DNA of 64,000 bases from Alloprevotella rava (GCF_014195585.1 NZ_JACICA010000002.1:186001-250000); one strand, 5' to 3'. Counted from the stretch's first letter, positions 34,824 through 44,336 are shown. The notes: a model not told the origin generated them from the sequence alone. Translations and numbers: made by a program.

Positions 34824-35099
34824 ATGATACGAGTAAACTGTTTTTTCAAGGCTAATGAGGGTAAATACAACGAAGCCCTCGAAGCTGCCATTGCTCTTGT
34901 TGCTGAATCGCAGCAGGATGAGGGCGTAGTGTCTTATGATTGCTTCGAAAGTGCCACACGTGGCGAAATCTTTCTGATTTGCGAAACATGGAAAGACAAA
35001 GCTGCGCTCGAAGCACATATGCAAACTCCTCACTTCAAGGAATATGTGGGTCAGCTGGAGGCAGCTGGCATGCTGAAAATAGAGCAATTCGAGTTCTAA
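34824..35099 (+). CDS. Antibiotic biosynthesis monooxygenase (ABM) domain protein
   Basis: A 91-residue dimeric ferredoxin-like alpha/beta protein of the ABM/YgiN group: MIRVNCFFKANEGKYNEALEA, GVVSYDCFES, FLICETWKDKAALEAHMQTPHFKEYV. Family members act as quinol monooxygenases or heme-handling enzymes, but many are uncharacterised. The name does not imply antibiotic synthesis here. It has its own terminator and no informative neighbours. Confidence 0.88.
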   Translation: MIRVNCFFKANEGKYNEALEAAIALVAESQQDEGVVSYDCFESATRGEIFLICETWKDKAALEAHMQTPHFKEYVGQLEAAGMLKIEQFEF

Positions 35100-35153
35100 G
35101 TACCACCCCTCGAACGGTATTCAAAATGTAACGCCGACCGAGATTAAGACACC

Positions 35154-35187
35154 AGAGAGTGGACTCCGCAGAGAGTTCACTCTCTTT
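35154..35187 (+). terminator. Terminator after the ABM gene
   Basis: AGAGAGTGGACT pairs with AGTTCACTCTCT (one G-U), with an 8-nt loop and a short T tail. Confidence 0.75.
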
Positions 35188-35265
35188 ATCATTTTGGCCA
35201 ATACATGCTTTCTGCAACCTTGTATTTGCATTATTACAACTTTTTTCTTAAAAATACAATAAGGA

Positions 35266-35297
35266 TTTGCTTATTATTCTGGTAGCTACTATTTTTG
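35266..35297 (+). promoter_or_regulatory. Consensus Bacteroidota promoter for the small coiled-coil gene
   Basis: TTTG (35266-35269), a 20-bp spacer and TATTTTTG (35290-35297). A single CAATAAGG box lies immediately upstream at 35257-35264. Confidence 0.75.
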
Positions 35298-35323
35298 CAG
35301 CGCAAATTAAACCCATTATAGGT

Positions 35324-35740
35324 ATGAAAAAAATCTTATTATTCTGCATCATGGTACTCTCAACCATGACTGCCTTTGGACAGACTGCAACAAAAGTAGA
35401 AGATCTGAAACAAAAACAAAAGGTCTTAGCACTAACAGCTAAGTTGAATAAACTACAGCTCGATTATGAAAAAGAACAGGCTCATTATGCTGAAATAAGC
35501 GCCAAAGCTTCCTCTATCAATGCTTCGGCAAATACTATAACAACCGAATTTAATACTTCAGATGCTTCAAGCACCGTGAAAGATACCAAGAAGGTTGTTA
35601 AGGCTCTCAAAGAAGCAAAAGCAATCAATAAGAAGATCGCCAAGAGCCAAAAGAAATTGCGCAAAATGGAAAAGAAGATTGCAAAGATGAAGGCTCGTCT
35701 GGAAACAATGAATAAGAAAATACGTTTTGTAAATCAGTAA
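35324..35740 (+). CDS. Small exported coiled-coil protein of unknown function
   Basis: A 138-residue protein with a signal peptide (MKKILLFCIMVLSTMTAFGQ). The mature part is almost entirely helical and lysine-rich (QKQKVLALTAKLNKLQLDYEKEQAHY, then AIN and KK repeats to the end), predicting a basic coiled coil in the periplasm. I do not recognise a family. The start is set by the promoter at 35266-35297; the longer in-frame option starts inside it. A strong terminator follows, so it is transcribed alone. Confidence 0.8.
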   Translation: MKKILLFCIMVLSTMTAFGQTATKVEDLKQKQKVLALTAKLNKLQLDYEKEQAHYAEISAKASSINASANTITTEFNTSDASSTVKDTKKVVKALKEAKAINKKIAKSQKKLRKMEKKIAKMKARLETMNKKIRFVNQ

Positions 35741-35763
35741 GATTTCCTTCAAGAACTATTAAA

Positions 35764-35815
35764 AGGGAGGCCACAACAGAGCTGCTGCGCAGCATGTGGG
35801 CCTCCCTCGCTTTTT
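35764..35815 (+). terminator. Terminator after the coiled-coil gene
   Basis: AGGGAGGCC pairs with GGCCTCCCT, with a nested GCTGC/GCAGC stem and a T run (GCTTTTTG). The rest of the 35741-36106 spacer holds the rhomboid promoter and no repeat array. Confidence 0.85.
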
Positions 35816-36075
35816 GCCCAAAGAGATAGAGTCACCGCAGTACACTATCAGCAAGGCGATAAGTAGTATCTAACAACAGCCCCTTTCCCTACAAAAACAG
35901 ATGCTATGACACATATATACACAAAGGGGAAAAGCACAAAAACCTCTATAAAAGAAAAGGAAAAAGCAAAGATGTGGGAAAGAAACTTCAATCCATTCTC
36001 CACCACAACCGCTACAAAGACAGTCAAAACCACATTAAGAAAAGCAGCGGACAATACTTGTTGGCACTTTAATTG

Positions 36076-36083
36076 TATCTTTG
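36076..36083 (+). promoter_or_regulatory. -7 element for the rhomboid gene
   Basis: TATCTTTG, an exact match 23 bp before the ATG. The -33 box is not clear. Confidence 0.55.
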
Positions 36084-36106
36084 CAGCGAAAAAATAAGAA
36101 ACGATT

Positions 36107-37045
36107 ATGGCAAACCCTATGAGCGCAATGCCGCCCGCTACTAAAAACTTGCTCATCATCAATTGTATCGTTCTGCTGGCGCAGACGGTGCTTCAACAGG
36201 CAGGAATTGTCGACCTATCCAGTTGGTTGGGGCTTCATTTTGTACTGGCTGATGATTTCTACCTTTGGCAGCCCTTCACTTATATGTTCCTCCACGGCGG
36301 ATTGAGCCACCTTTTCTTCAATATGTTTGCACTCTGGATGTTCGGAGGCATTATCGAACGCACCATTGGCACCCGCCGATTCCTCACCTACTACTTTGTA
36401 TGTGGCCTCGGAGCGGCTTTGAGCCAGGAAGTGTGGCAGCTGGCGCAATATTTCGTTGAGGGAATGCAGAACTACCAGTTTGCAAATGTCAACGGAGTAC
36501 TCATCCCCATGGGTCAGCTGCTGAACGCGTGGACCACCATAGGTGCGTCGGGCGCAGTCTACGGCATACTGCTCGCTTTTGGCTTTCTCTACCCCAACGA
36601 GCGTATCATGCTGCTCATTCCCCCTATCCCGCTCAAGGCTAAGTACCTCGTGATGGGCTACATTGTCATAGAAGCTCTCTCGCTCGGTATGTCCGACAAT
36701 ATCGCACACTTTGCGCATCTCGGCGGAATGCTATTCGGCTGGTTGCTACTCTTATACTGGCGCAAGCAGAGCAGCCGCACGAGCAACTTTAGAGGCTGGG
36801 ACAATTACACACCTGACAAACCTACGCTCTGGCAACGCATGAAAAAACGATTCGGAAAACAACCGGACATACATATAAGTGGTGGACGAGCGTTCAACAG
36901 TCATACATCTGACTACGACTATAATCTGCAGAAAAAACAACAAGAGGCAGAAATCGACCGCATTCTCGATAAAATCAATCGGTCGGGTTATGATAGCCTG
37001 ACGCGCGAAGAGAAAGATTTCCTCTTCCGTAATTCTCAATCCTAA
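36107..37045 (+). CDS. Rhomboid family intramembrane serine protease
   Basis: Six-span membrane protease of 312 residues that cuts transmembrane substrates. The catalytic Ser148 is in TIGASGAVYG and His204 in AHFAHLGG; the HGGLSHLFFNMFALWMFGG segment supplies the conserved His and Asn of span 2. After the last span comes a cytosolic tail of about 80 residues rich in charged residues (DYDYNLQKKQQEAEIDRILDK, then SREEKDFL-like ending), typical of Bacteroidota members. The next gene starts 8 bp downstream, so the two are co-transcribed. Confidence 0.94.
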   Translation: MANPMSAMPPATKNLLIINCIVLLAQTVLQQAGIVDLSSWLGLHFVLADDFYLWQPFTYMFLHGGLSHLFFNMFALWMFGGIIERTIGTRRFLTYYFVCGLGAALSQEVWQLAQYFVEGMQNYQFANVNGVLIPMGQLLNAWTTIGASGAVYGILLAFGFLYPNERIMLLIPPIPLKAKYLVMGYIVIEALSLGMSDNIAHFAHLGGMLFGWLLLLYWRKQSSRTSNFRGWDNYTPDKPTLWQRMKKRFGKQPDIHISGGRAFNSHTSDYDYNLQKKQQEAEIDRILDKINRSGYDSLTREEKDFLFRNSQS

Positions 37046-37053
37046 TAGCTCCC

Positions 37054-38154
37054 ATGGCCGGAAAGACACAAAAAGGAAAAGGAACGAGCACCTTTGCTAA
37101 AATCATCATAGGTGCTTCATGGACAAGCGTACTCTTATTGTGGGCGTGCGCAGCATCGGTCATGGTCAACCCTACCCACTTCCGACTACTCAGCATCCTT
37201 GGACTTGCTTTTCCCTTTCTGCTTGCCGGCACGCTTTTCATGGCCTTCCTTTCGCTGATATTCACGCCGCGCAAACTTTGGATTACGCTCTTGGGGGTGT
37301 TCGTCTGTATTGTGCCCATCCGCACCTACTTCCCGCTCAATCTCAGCTCCCCTGCGCCGAAAGGCTGCCTAAAGGTGATTTCCTACAACACCGCTGGATG
37401 GGGCTGCGCCATAAACGACACCGTCAACGGAATAACCGGCAACCGCATTGCGCGCTATCTGGCGAACCAGAATCCTGATATTGTCTGTGTGCAAGAAGGC
37501 TTTGCTCTCGACGACTATTATGAGAAATACATCTACCCTTTTTTCCGCAAACAGCGCCACCATCAAGAGGATACTTTCAACGATAGTAAGCTTGTCTTGT
37601 TCAGTAAATATCCGATTGTCCGCAGCGAGCGCATCTGCCAAATAGGCAACAACGGAACAATGGCCTACTGGCTCAAACTGTCGGATAAGGACACGCTCCT
37701 CGTCATCAATAACCACCTGCACAGCATGGGCCTTACGCAGGACGACAGAGAGGAGTTCCACAACAGCGTGCGGGAGCCAGGCGAGAACACCAATGAGAAA
37801 GCCGCTCGCACCATCATATCTAAAATTAGCCGGGCCAGCATCGGGCGAGCAGCCATGGTGGACACCATCACGGCTTTCATAGCGCAACAGAAAGGTCAGA
37901 GCATGATTGTTTGCGGCGACTTCAATGACAGTCCCATCTCCAATACTTACCATCGCATGAGCAAAGGCTTACGCGATGCCTATGTGCGCACTGGCAACGG
38001 ATTGGGACGGTCTTTCAACCGCGATGCCATTATTGTGCGCATCGACCACCTTTTCTGCTCCGACAATTGGCGGCCTTTCGCCGCCTACATAGACAACCGC
38101 GTCACTTTTTCAGACCACTACCCCATCATTGGCTACTTCAAACGGGAGCGTTGA
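37054..38154 (+). CDS. Membrane-anchored endonuclease/exonuclease/phosphatase family protein
   Basis: A 366-residue protein with three N-terminal hydrophobic spans (about 15-105) and a periplasmic EEP domain: LKVISYNTAGWG, NPDIVCVQEGF with the metal Glu, NNHLHSMGL, IVCGDFNDSPIS and the terminal VTFSDHYPIIG. This rhomboid-EEP pairing recurs in Bacteroidales as far as I know, and the function is not established. It is a different subfamily from the soluble EEP protein at 30.9 kb. Confidence 0.9.
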   Translation: MAGKTQKGKGTSTFAKIIIGASWTSVLLLWACAASVMVNPTHFRLLSILGLAFPFLLAGTLFMAFLSLIFTPRKLWITLLGVFVCIVPIRTYFPLNLSSPAPKGCLKVISYNTAGWGCAINDTVNGITGNRIARYLANQNPDIVCVQEGFALDDYYEKYIYPFFRKQRHHQEDTFNDSKLVLFSKYPIVRSERICQIGNNGTMAYWLKLSDKDTLLVINNHLHSMGLTQDDREEFHNSVREPGENTNEKAARTIISKISRASIGRAAMVDTITAFIAQQKGQSMIVCGDFNDSPISNTYHRMSKGLRDAYVRTGNGLGRSFNRDAIIVRIDHLFCSDNWRPFAAYIDNRVTFSDHYPIIGYFKRER

Positions 38155-38287
38155 GCCTACATGATGGGGCTTTTCTTTGAGCCTTTGTCACAAAAAACAA
38201 AGCTATTTCTCCCCACTTTTATAGAAAAGTATTCTCTAAATACTTGAAGAAACACATCCCCATAGGAATAGAATAAAAATAATTAGG

Positions 38288-38295
38288 TATTTTTG
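38288..38295 (+). promoter_or_regulatory. -7 element for dsbD
   Basis: TATTTTTG lies 33 bp before the start codon. The -33 box is unclear. Confidence 0.55.
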
Positions 38296-38328
38296 TCGCC
38301 ATAAACCTCAAATTTCCTAGAATAATTT

Positions 38329-40395
38329 ATGAAGAAATTTCTCTCTTTGCTTTTGCTGACAATAGCAGGACTCCTCAACACACTGCAAGCGCAGGTGTCG
38401 TTCAGCGTATCGCAGAAGCGTGTTTCCCCAACAGAGATAGACGTCACTTTCAAGGCTAAAATTGCCAAAGGGTGGCATGTCTACAGTACTAATATCCCAG
38501 ACGGCGGCCCAACGGCGGCTCGCTTTGGTGTGGACAAGGCGGATGGTGCTGAGCCCATTGGAGCTCTCAAGCCAGGCCCTGGAGTGAAAAGTATGCACGA
38601 CGAAGTTTTCGAGATGCAACTATCCTTCTTTGAAAACACAGCTACATTCACGCAGCGCATCAAACTAACGAAAAAGGACTACAAACTAAAGGCCTACTTG
38701 GAGTGGGGCGCATGTAACGATCAGAATTGCCTGCCGCCCTCTACAACAGAGGTAGTTGTCAACGGCTCCGATGGCCCTACCGGCGAGGCGGCCAAAGCTG
38801 CTGCGGCGGCTGTGGCTCAACAGCCTGGACAAAATACGAATGTTGCCACAGGAGTTCAGAACAATATGCTTGTTGATACGGCTGCAACCATGGCTACAAC
38901 GGACACGGCCGCAGTTGCTCCCGTAGTAGCTCCGGCCGACTCTTCAGATGTGGCGCGCTGGTATGAATCTTCCATCGAGCAACTCAAGCATTGGGGCGAA
39001 GACGGCGGCACACACAACCGCACGCTTTGGTACATCTTCCTCATGGGCTTTGTTGGCGGACTCATCACAATTCTCACGCCCTGTGTTTGGCCTATCATCC
39101 CGATGACGGTGAGCTTCTTCCTCCACCGCAACGATGACCGGCGAAAAGCTATCCGCGATGCCATCATCTACGGTATAAGCATCGTGGTCATCTACGTATC
39201 TCTGGGCCTCATCGTCACCTCCGTATCGAGTGCCAACACCTTGAACGATTTGAGCACAAACGCTGTGTTCAACATCTTCCTATTCCTCTTGCTCGTTGTC
39301 TTTGCTGCCAGTTTCTTGGGAGGCTTCGAAATCACGCTGCCCTCCAGCTGGAACAACAAAATGAACGATCGAGCCAGCAGCGCATCGGGTTTCATGGGAC
39401 TCTTCTTAATGGCGTTCACGCTCACCCTTGTGAGCTTCTCCTGCACAGGCCCTATCATCGGATTCTTGTTGGTTGAAGTGTCCACTGCGGGCGGTTCAAT
39501 CCTCAACCCCACTATCGGAATGTTGGGCTTTGCCATTGCGTTGGCACTTCCCTTCACTTTCTTTGCTCTCTTCCCCACGATGCTGAAGAAAGCACCAAAG
39601 AGCGGGGGCTGGATGAACGTTGTGAAAGTGGTTCTGGGCTTCATCGAACTGGCTTTCGCTTTGAAGTTCCTCAGCGTAGCCGATTTGGCCTACGGTTGGC
39701 ATATTCTGGATCGCGAAGCCTTCCTTGCCCTGTGGATTGCCATCTTTGGTTTGATGGGCGCTTACCTCTTCGGCTGGATTAAGTTCCCCAACGACGACGA
39801 TGATACCCACACCAGCGTGACGCGCTTCTTCTTAGGCCTCGGCAGCTTGGCTTTTGCCATCTATATGATTCCCGGACTCTGGGGCGCGCCCTGCAAAGCT
39901 ATCAGCGCCTTTGCTCCGCCGATGTACACGCAGGACTTCAATCTCGACCAAGTGAAGGTGGAGGCACATTTCCGCGACTACGAGGAAGGAATGGCCTATG
40001 CCAAGAAAGCAGGAAAACCGGTTCTGCTCGACTTCACGGGCTTTGGCTGCGTGAACTGCCGCAAGATGGAGCTGGCCGTGTGGCACGATGCCAAGGTGCG
40101 CGATATTATGAACAAGGACTATGTACTCATCTCTCTCTATGTAGACGATAAGACGCGCTTGCCCGAGAATATCGAAGTGAAGCAGCCAGACGGCACAATC
40201 AAAACTCTCCGCACTGTAGGCGACAAGTGGAGCTACTTGGAGAGCACCAAGTTCGGTGCGCAGACTCAGCCGTTCTATGTGCCTGTCGACAACGACGGAA
40301 AGGCCCTCAACCACAGCTTCTCTTACAAAGAGGACATCCCTGGTTACGTTAAATTCCTTCAGGAAGGTCTCAAGAACTACCGCGATAAGAAATAA
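38329..40395 (+). CDS. dsbD: Thiol:disulfide interchange protein DsbD
   Basis: Carries electrons from cytoplasmic thioredoxin across the inner membrane to periplasmic proteins. After the signal peptide, an N-terminal DsbD-alpha-like domain (about 25-150) contains WGACNDQNCLPP. Eight or so membrane spans follow, with the redox cysteines in LTPCVWPIIPMTVSFF and VSFSCTGPIIGFLL. A C-terminal thioredoxin domain has the motif GFGCVNCRKMEL. At 688 residues all three redox centres are intact. An Ala-rich linker joins the first domain to the membrane part. It is transcribed alone with its own terminator. Confidence 0.95.
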   Translation: MKKFLSLLLLTIAGLLNTLQAQVSFSVSQKRVSPTEIDVTFKAKIAKGWHVYSTNIPDGGPTAARFGVDKADGAEPIGALKPGPGVKSMHDEVFEMQLSFFENTATFTQRIKLTKKDYKLKAYLEWGACNDQNCLPPSTTEVVVNGSDGPTGEAAKAAAAAVAQQPGQNTNVATGVQNNMLVDTAATMATTDTAAVAPVVAPADSSDVARWYESSIEQLKHWGEDGGTHNRTLWYIFLMGFVGGLITILTPCVWPIIPMTVSFFLHRNDDRRKAIRDAIIYGISIVVIYVSLGLIVTSVSSANTLNDLSTNAVFNIFLFLLLVVFAASFLGGFEITLPSSWNNKMNDRASSASGFMGLFLMAFTLTLVSFSCTGPIIGFLLVEVSTAGGSILNPTIGMLGFAIALALPFTFFALFPTMLKKAPKSGGWMNVVKVVLGFIELAFALKFLSVADLAYGWHILDREAFLALWIAIFGLMGAYLFGWIKFPNDDDDTHTSVTRFFLGLGSLAFAIYMIPGLWGAPCKAISAFAPPMYTQDFNLDQVKVEAHFRDYEEGMAYAKKAGKPVLLDFTGFGCVNCRKMELAVWHDAKVRDIMNKDYVLISLYVDDKTRLPENIEVKQPDGTIKTLRTVGDKWSYLESTKFGAQTQPFYVPVDNDGKALNHSFSYKEDIPGYVKFLQEGLKNYRDKK

Positions 40396-40420
40396 ACCAA
40401 ACCGAGATAATCATTCATCC

Positions 40421-40453
40421 TCCCCACGTGCTCCACAGCGCGTGGGGATTTTT
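40421..40453 (+). terminator. Intrinsic terminator after dsbD
   Basis: TCCCCACG pairs with CGTGGGGA, followed by five T residues. Confidence 0.88.
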
Positions 40454-40492
40454 GTTGAGAAAAGACAGAGCCACAGCCCAGAAGGAATAACC

Positions 40493-41165
40493 CCCCTCCA
40501 TCTCCCCCATAAGGAGGAGTGCTCAGCTTGGGTTCTCAGACTTTTCGGACCAGTCCGACCCGTCCGAGCCCCAATACTGATTCGTGCTCCTTCGCCCCTT
40601 TCGTGCTCCTTCGTGGGCTAAAAACATCAATAGAATTCCCACTTTCCCCCTCCCACGAAGCCCTTCAATCCGCGCACAAAAGGGAGAGAGCGAACAATCC
40701 AATCCTCCTGCACACGGATTTCCTTATTGCGTCAGCCTGCACAATAAGGATGTCAGCTGACAGAATAAGGAAGCCAGCTGACACAATAAGGAAAATGACG
40801 AAGAGGATAAGGAAGATTTTCATCAAAAGCAGCCGAAAAAGTGCGAAAAACCCTCGAAATCTCCACTTTCCGCAGGATTTCCCCCAATTTTTCTCTCCTG
40901 TGAAAGCAAAAATGCCACGAAAATTTTGGCAGAAAGCGTAAACAAAAAAATTTCTCCATCTTTTAGAAGAAAAGCCCTTGTCAATTTTTCAGGAGGTTTT
41001 TGGTATTCTCGGACAAGTCGGACGGGTCGGACTGGTCCGAGATTCTGTTGAAGGGGCTGCTTATCGGATTAGTCCGATAGGTCGGACCTGTCCGAGACCC
41101 AATAAAGCCACTCAAGAATCTCAAGTGGAAGCCGATCACTCCTCCTCATGGGGGAGATGGAGGGG
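40493..41165. mobile_element. TIR element copy B (673 bp, non-autonomous, MITE-like)
   Basis: Bounded by 32-bp terminal inverted repeats at 40493-40524 and 41134-41165 that match in 30 of 32 positions and begin CCCCTCCATCTCCCCCAT. Inside, read left to right, are a short 9-bp GTCCGA array, a segment containing CGAATC/GTGCTCCTTCG words, the 21-bp palindromic array R6, a conserved segment of about 190 bp, and a longer GTCCGA array. It is inverted relative to copy C. It has no transposase or other convincing gene. It fills most of the dsbD-GH2 spacer and ends 8 bp before the GH2 promoter. Confidence 0.8.
40721..40792. repeat. 21-bp palindromic repeat array, copy R6 (inside element B)
   Basis: CCTTATTG, CAATAAGGATGTCAGCTGACAG and two further AATAAGG boxes, with 20-21-bp spacing. 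Confidence 0.85.
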
Positions 41166-41172
41166 CTTTTCC

Positions 41173-41205
41173 TTGTGTAGAATTCATACTTTTTTTCTAC
41201 ATTTG
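41173..41205 (+). promoter_or_regulatory. Probable promoter for the GH2 gene
   Basis: TACATTTG (41198-41205) is an exact -7 match; TTG (41173-41175) lies 22 bp upstream. The site abuts the right end of element B. Confidence 0.55.
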
Positions 41206-41229
41206 TCAGCAGAAATAAATCGACACAAT

Positions 41230-43713
41230 ATGAATCCGTTCCATTCTCTCCTCATTGCCGGACTGCTCTGCACCACGGCAGCATCGGCACAACGCTCGGA
41301 AACATTGCTCAAAACCCACTGGCAATTCCACAGAGGTGAGGCACTGGGCGCAGAAGCCGCGGAATACAACAGCAAGGCGTGGCAAGCCGTGAGCATCCCC
41401 CACGACTGGGCCATCACAGGGCCTTTCTCCCGCAACAACGACTTGCAGCGCGTGGCCGTTACACAGAACGGCGAGACGGAGGCTTCGGAAAAGACAGGGC
41501 GCACAGGTGGACTGCCGTATGCGGGAGTAGGGTGGTACAGAACAACTTTCGCGGCCGACACCGCCGGACGCACCACGCTGCTCTTCGATGGGGCAATGAG
41601 CGAGGCGCAAGTATTTGTAAACGGACGGAAAGCAGCTTTCTGGCCTTACGGCTACAACAGTTTCTTCGTCGACATTACGCCTTATCTGAATCCTAACGGC
41701 CAAGCCAACGTTTTGGCCGTTAGATTGGAGAACCGCCCGCAGTCGGCGCGCTGGTACCCTGGTGCAGGACTTTACCGCAATGTCCGACTCATCCACACAA
41801 ACCGCATCCATGTGCCTGTATGGGGCACGCAGGTGCTCACGCCGCACGTGGCAGCCGACTACGCCTCCGTGGAGCTTCGCCTCAATGTGAAAGGAGGAGA
41901 GGGGATGCCCTTGCGCATCGCAACTACTATCTTCGACGATAACAACCATATCGTACTCACACGCGAGAACACACAAACCACGATGCACGGCCAGCCTTTC
42001 GTGCAGCATTTCACGATAGAACGCCCGCGCTTATGGTCGCCCGAAACACCGCAGCAATACCGCGCCGTGAGCCGCATCTATACGGCCGACGGACAACTAC
42101 AAGATACTTACACAACGCGCTTTGGTATTCGTTCCTTGGAGTTTGTGCCCGACAAAGGGTTCTTTCTCAACGGTCAGCACCGTAAGTTTCAGGGAGTTTG
42201 CAACCATCACGACTTAGGGCCACTTGGTGCGGCCGTCAACCGAAGTGCACTCATCCATCAGCTCTGCCTACTCAAGGACATGGGTTGCGACGCTATCCGC
42301 ACGAGCCACAATATGCCGGCGCCCGAACTCGTTGAGCTATGCGACTCTCTGGGCTTCATGATGATGATTGAACCTTTCGACGAGTGGGACGTAGCAAAGT
42401 GCGAAAACGGCTACCACCGCTTCTTCAAGGATTGGGCTGAGAAAGACATCGTCAACATGGTACGCCACTATCGCAACAGCCCGAGCGTTGTACTCTGGAG
42501 CATTGGTAACGAAGTGCCCACGCAGTGTTCGCCAAACGGATATGCCGTGGCCCGCCGCCTGCAAGACATCTGCCACCGCGAAGACCCCACGCGCAAAGTG
42601 ACTTGCGGCATGGATCAGTGGGATTGTGTACTGACAAATGGGTTTGCGGCTATGATAGACATCCCTGGGTATAACTATCGCGCCCATCGCTATCAAGAAG
42701 GCTACGAGGGTCTGCCGCAGGGCTATGTGCTCGGTTCGGAAACGGCATCAACGGTCAGTTCGCGCGGTGTTTATAAGTTTCCTGTTGTCAAAGCGGACGG
42801 AAAGATGTATCCCGACAACCAATCCAGTTCGTACGACTTAGAGGCCTGCTGGTGGTCGAACATACCCGACTGGGATTTTGCCAACGCCGACGACCAGCCC
42901 TGGACTTTGGGGCAATTCGTTTGGACGGGCTTCGATTATCTGGGTGAGCCTACGCCCTACGACACCAATGCTTGGCCAGCGCACAGTTCCTACTTCGGCA
43001 TCATCGATCTGGCTTCGCTGCCCAAGGATCGCTATTATCTCTATCGGAGCGTTTGGAATAAACAGGCGTCCACGCTGCACGTTCTGCCGCATTGGACGTG
43101 GCCGAGACGAGAGGGGCAGACTACGCCCGTCTTTGTTTATACGAATTATCCCGAGGCCGAACTTTTCGTGAATGGGAAAAGTCAGGGACGTCTGCGCAAG
43201 GCTGATGCACCAAAGTCTGCGCCGCGCCGCACCCAGCCCGAGGACTATAAGGATGTGGAGAAACGCTACCGACTGATGTGGAACGATGTTGTCTACGAAC
43301 CCGGCGAACTTCGTGTGGTGGCCTATAATGATAGGGGAGAGCAGGTGGCAGAAAAGGTGGTGCGCACAGCAGGTAAGCCCCACCATCTTGAACTTGTGCG
43401 CGCCGACAGTGAATCTCTTCGTGCCAACGCTGAAGATGTGGCTTATTATACGGTACGTGCCGTTGATAAGGACGGTAATCTCTGTCCTACCGATAACCGA
43501 CTGGTACGTTTCAAAGTTTCTGGCAACGCACATTTCAAAGCCACGGCCAACGGCGACCCCACTTGTCTCGATGCGTTCCAAGAGCCGCAGATGCACCTCT
43601 TTAGCGGAATGTGTACCGTGATTGTTCAAACCACCAACAAAGCTGGCGCATTCACCCTCGAAGCCGCAGCCGCCGGCTTGCAGCCCGCTCGCGCCACGGG
43701 AAAAAGCCAATAA
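41230..43713 (+). CDS. GH2 family glycoside hydrolase (beta-galactosidase-like)
   Basis: Secreted enzyme of 827 residues with a signal peptide ending at AASAQ. The order is a sugar-binding jelly roll (about 25-190), an Ig-like domain, a TIM barrel with acid/base Glu428 in LWSIGNEVP and nucleophile Glu504 in LGSETAST, and a C-terminal part with a DUF4982-like segment (VFVYTNYPEAELFVNGKSQG) and a final Ig-like domain. Such enzymes are usually beta-galactosidases but include beta-glucuronidases and arabinopyranosidases; the substrate is not certain. The in-frame extension upstream runs into element B and is not part of the gene. Confidence 0.92.
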   Translation: MNPFHSLLIAGLLCTTAASAQRSETLLKTHWQFHRGEALGAEAAEYNSKAWQAVSIPHDWAITGPFSRNNDLQRVAVTQNGETEASEKTGRTGGLPYAGVGWYRTTFAADTAGRTTLLFDGAMSEAQVFVNGRKAAFWPYGYNSFFVDITPYLNPNGQANVLAVRLENRPQSARWYPGAGLYRNVRLIHTNRIHVPVWGTQVLTPHVAADYASVELRLNVKGGEGMPLRIATTIFDDNNHIVLTRENTQTTMHGQPFVQHFTIERPRLWSPETPQQYRAVSRIYTADGQLQDTYTTRFGIRSLEFVPDKGFFLNGQHRKFQGVCNHHDLGPLGAAVNRSALIHQLCLLKDMGCDAIRTSHNMPAPELVELCDSLGFMMMIEPFDEWDVAKCENGYHRFFKDWAEKDIVNMVRHYRNSPSVVLWSIGNEVPTQCSPNGYAVARRLQDICHREDPTRKVTCGMDQWDCVLTNGFAAMIDIPGYNYRAHRYQEGYEGLPQGYVLGSETASTVSSRGVYKFPVVKADGKMYPDNQSSSYDLEACWWSNIPDWDFANADDQPWTLGQFVWTGFDYLGEPTPYDTNAWPAHSSYFGIIDLASLPKDRYYLYRSVWNKQASTLHVLPHWTWPRREGQTTPVFVYTNYPEAELFVNGKSQGRLRKADAPKSAPRRTQPEDYKDVEKRYRLMWNDVVYEPGELRVVAYNDRGEQVAEKVVRTAGKPHHLELVRADSESLRANAEDVAYYTVRAVDKDGNLCPTDNRLVRFKVSGNAHFKATANGDPTCLDAFQEPQMHLFSGMCTVIVQTTNKAGAFTLEAAAAGLQPARATGKSQ

Positions 43714-43895
43714 AGGAAATCACCCCTAAGAGAAATCGACGCCCAATTCAGCTCTTCAAAATGATACGCCCCTTCCGTCCTCCATTTTCTCCCACATTCT
43801 CACCAACTTATCCCTCTTTTTATCAGCCAGGAATATCAAAATTGCACAGAAGTAGGAAAAAATGTGCAACGAGACAGCAGTTTTCGAATAAAAAG

Positions 43896-43927
43896 TTTGG
43901 GTATGTGCATAAATGTCTCTATTTTTG
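43896..43927 (+). promoter_or_regulatory. Consensus Bacteroidota promoter for acpP
   Basis: TTTG (43896-43899), a 20-bp spacer and TATTTTTG (43920-43927): both boxes are exact. The leader is about 47 nt. Confidence 0.8.
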
Positions 43928-43980
43928 CAGCCTACAAAAACAGAAAAATCATATTAACAACAAATTAATTATTTACAATC

Positions 43981-44217
43981 ATGTCTGAAATCTCTGATAA
44001 AGTAAAGGCAATCATCGTTGACAAACTGAGCGTTGACGAGGCAGAAGTACAAGACGGAGCAAGCTTCGCAAACGACCTGGGCGCAGATTCACTCGATACT
44101 GTAGAGCTCATTATGGAATTTGAGAAGCAGTTCGGTATCACTATCCCCGACGACCAGTCCGAAAAGATCAGCACCGTTGGCGATGCAATCGCTTATATCG
44201 AAGAGCATACAAAATAA
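43981..44217 (+). CDS. acpP: Acyl carrier protein
   Basis: Carries growing acyl chains in fatty-acid synthesis. It is 78 residues long, acidic and helical, with the phosphopantetheine-attachment Ser37 in [13 protein letters not shown]. It stands upstream of fabF with a 119-bp gap that contains a large hairpin, the usual acpP-fabF-rnc order. Confidence 0.98.
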   Translation: MSEISDKVKAIIVDKLSVDEAEVQDGASFANDLGADSLDTVELIMEFEKQFGITIPDDQSEKISTVGDAIAYIEEHTK

Positions 44218-44243
44218 TATTTGTATCCATAGTTCCGATACCG

Positions 44244-44305
44244 ACGTTTAACGTTTTCAGAAACGCGCCCCTCAATGGGTGCGTGTTTCTCCAGACGTTA
44301 AACGT
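44244..44305 (+). other. Large inverted repeat between acpP and fabF
   Basis: ACGTTTAACGT and its exact complement ACGTTAAACGT (outer arms) enclose an inner imperfect stem AAACGCGCCC/GGGTGCGTGTTT. It may partly terminate transcription after acpP so that the carrier protein is made in excess over FabF. That is inference from position. Confidence 0.65.
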
Positions 44306-44336
44306 TGCGCTTTATTAACAGATTAGCTCTCATAAA

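Noticed and set aside
35848-36162. A 104-codon minus-strand frame with hydrophobic segments, and a small plus-strand frame at 35906-36097.
   Set aside because: Both overlap the rhomboid promoter or start, and neither resembles a known protein.
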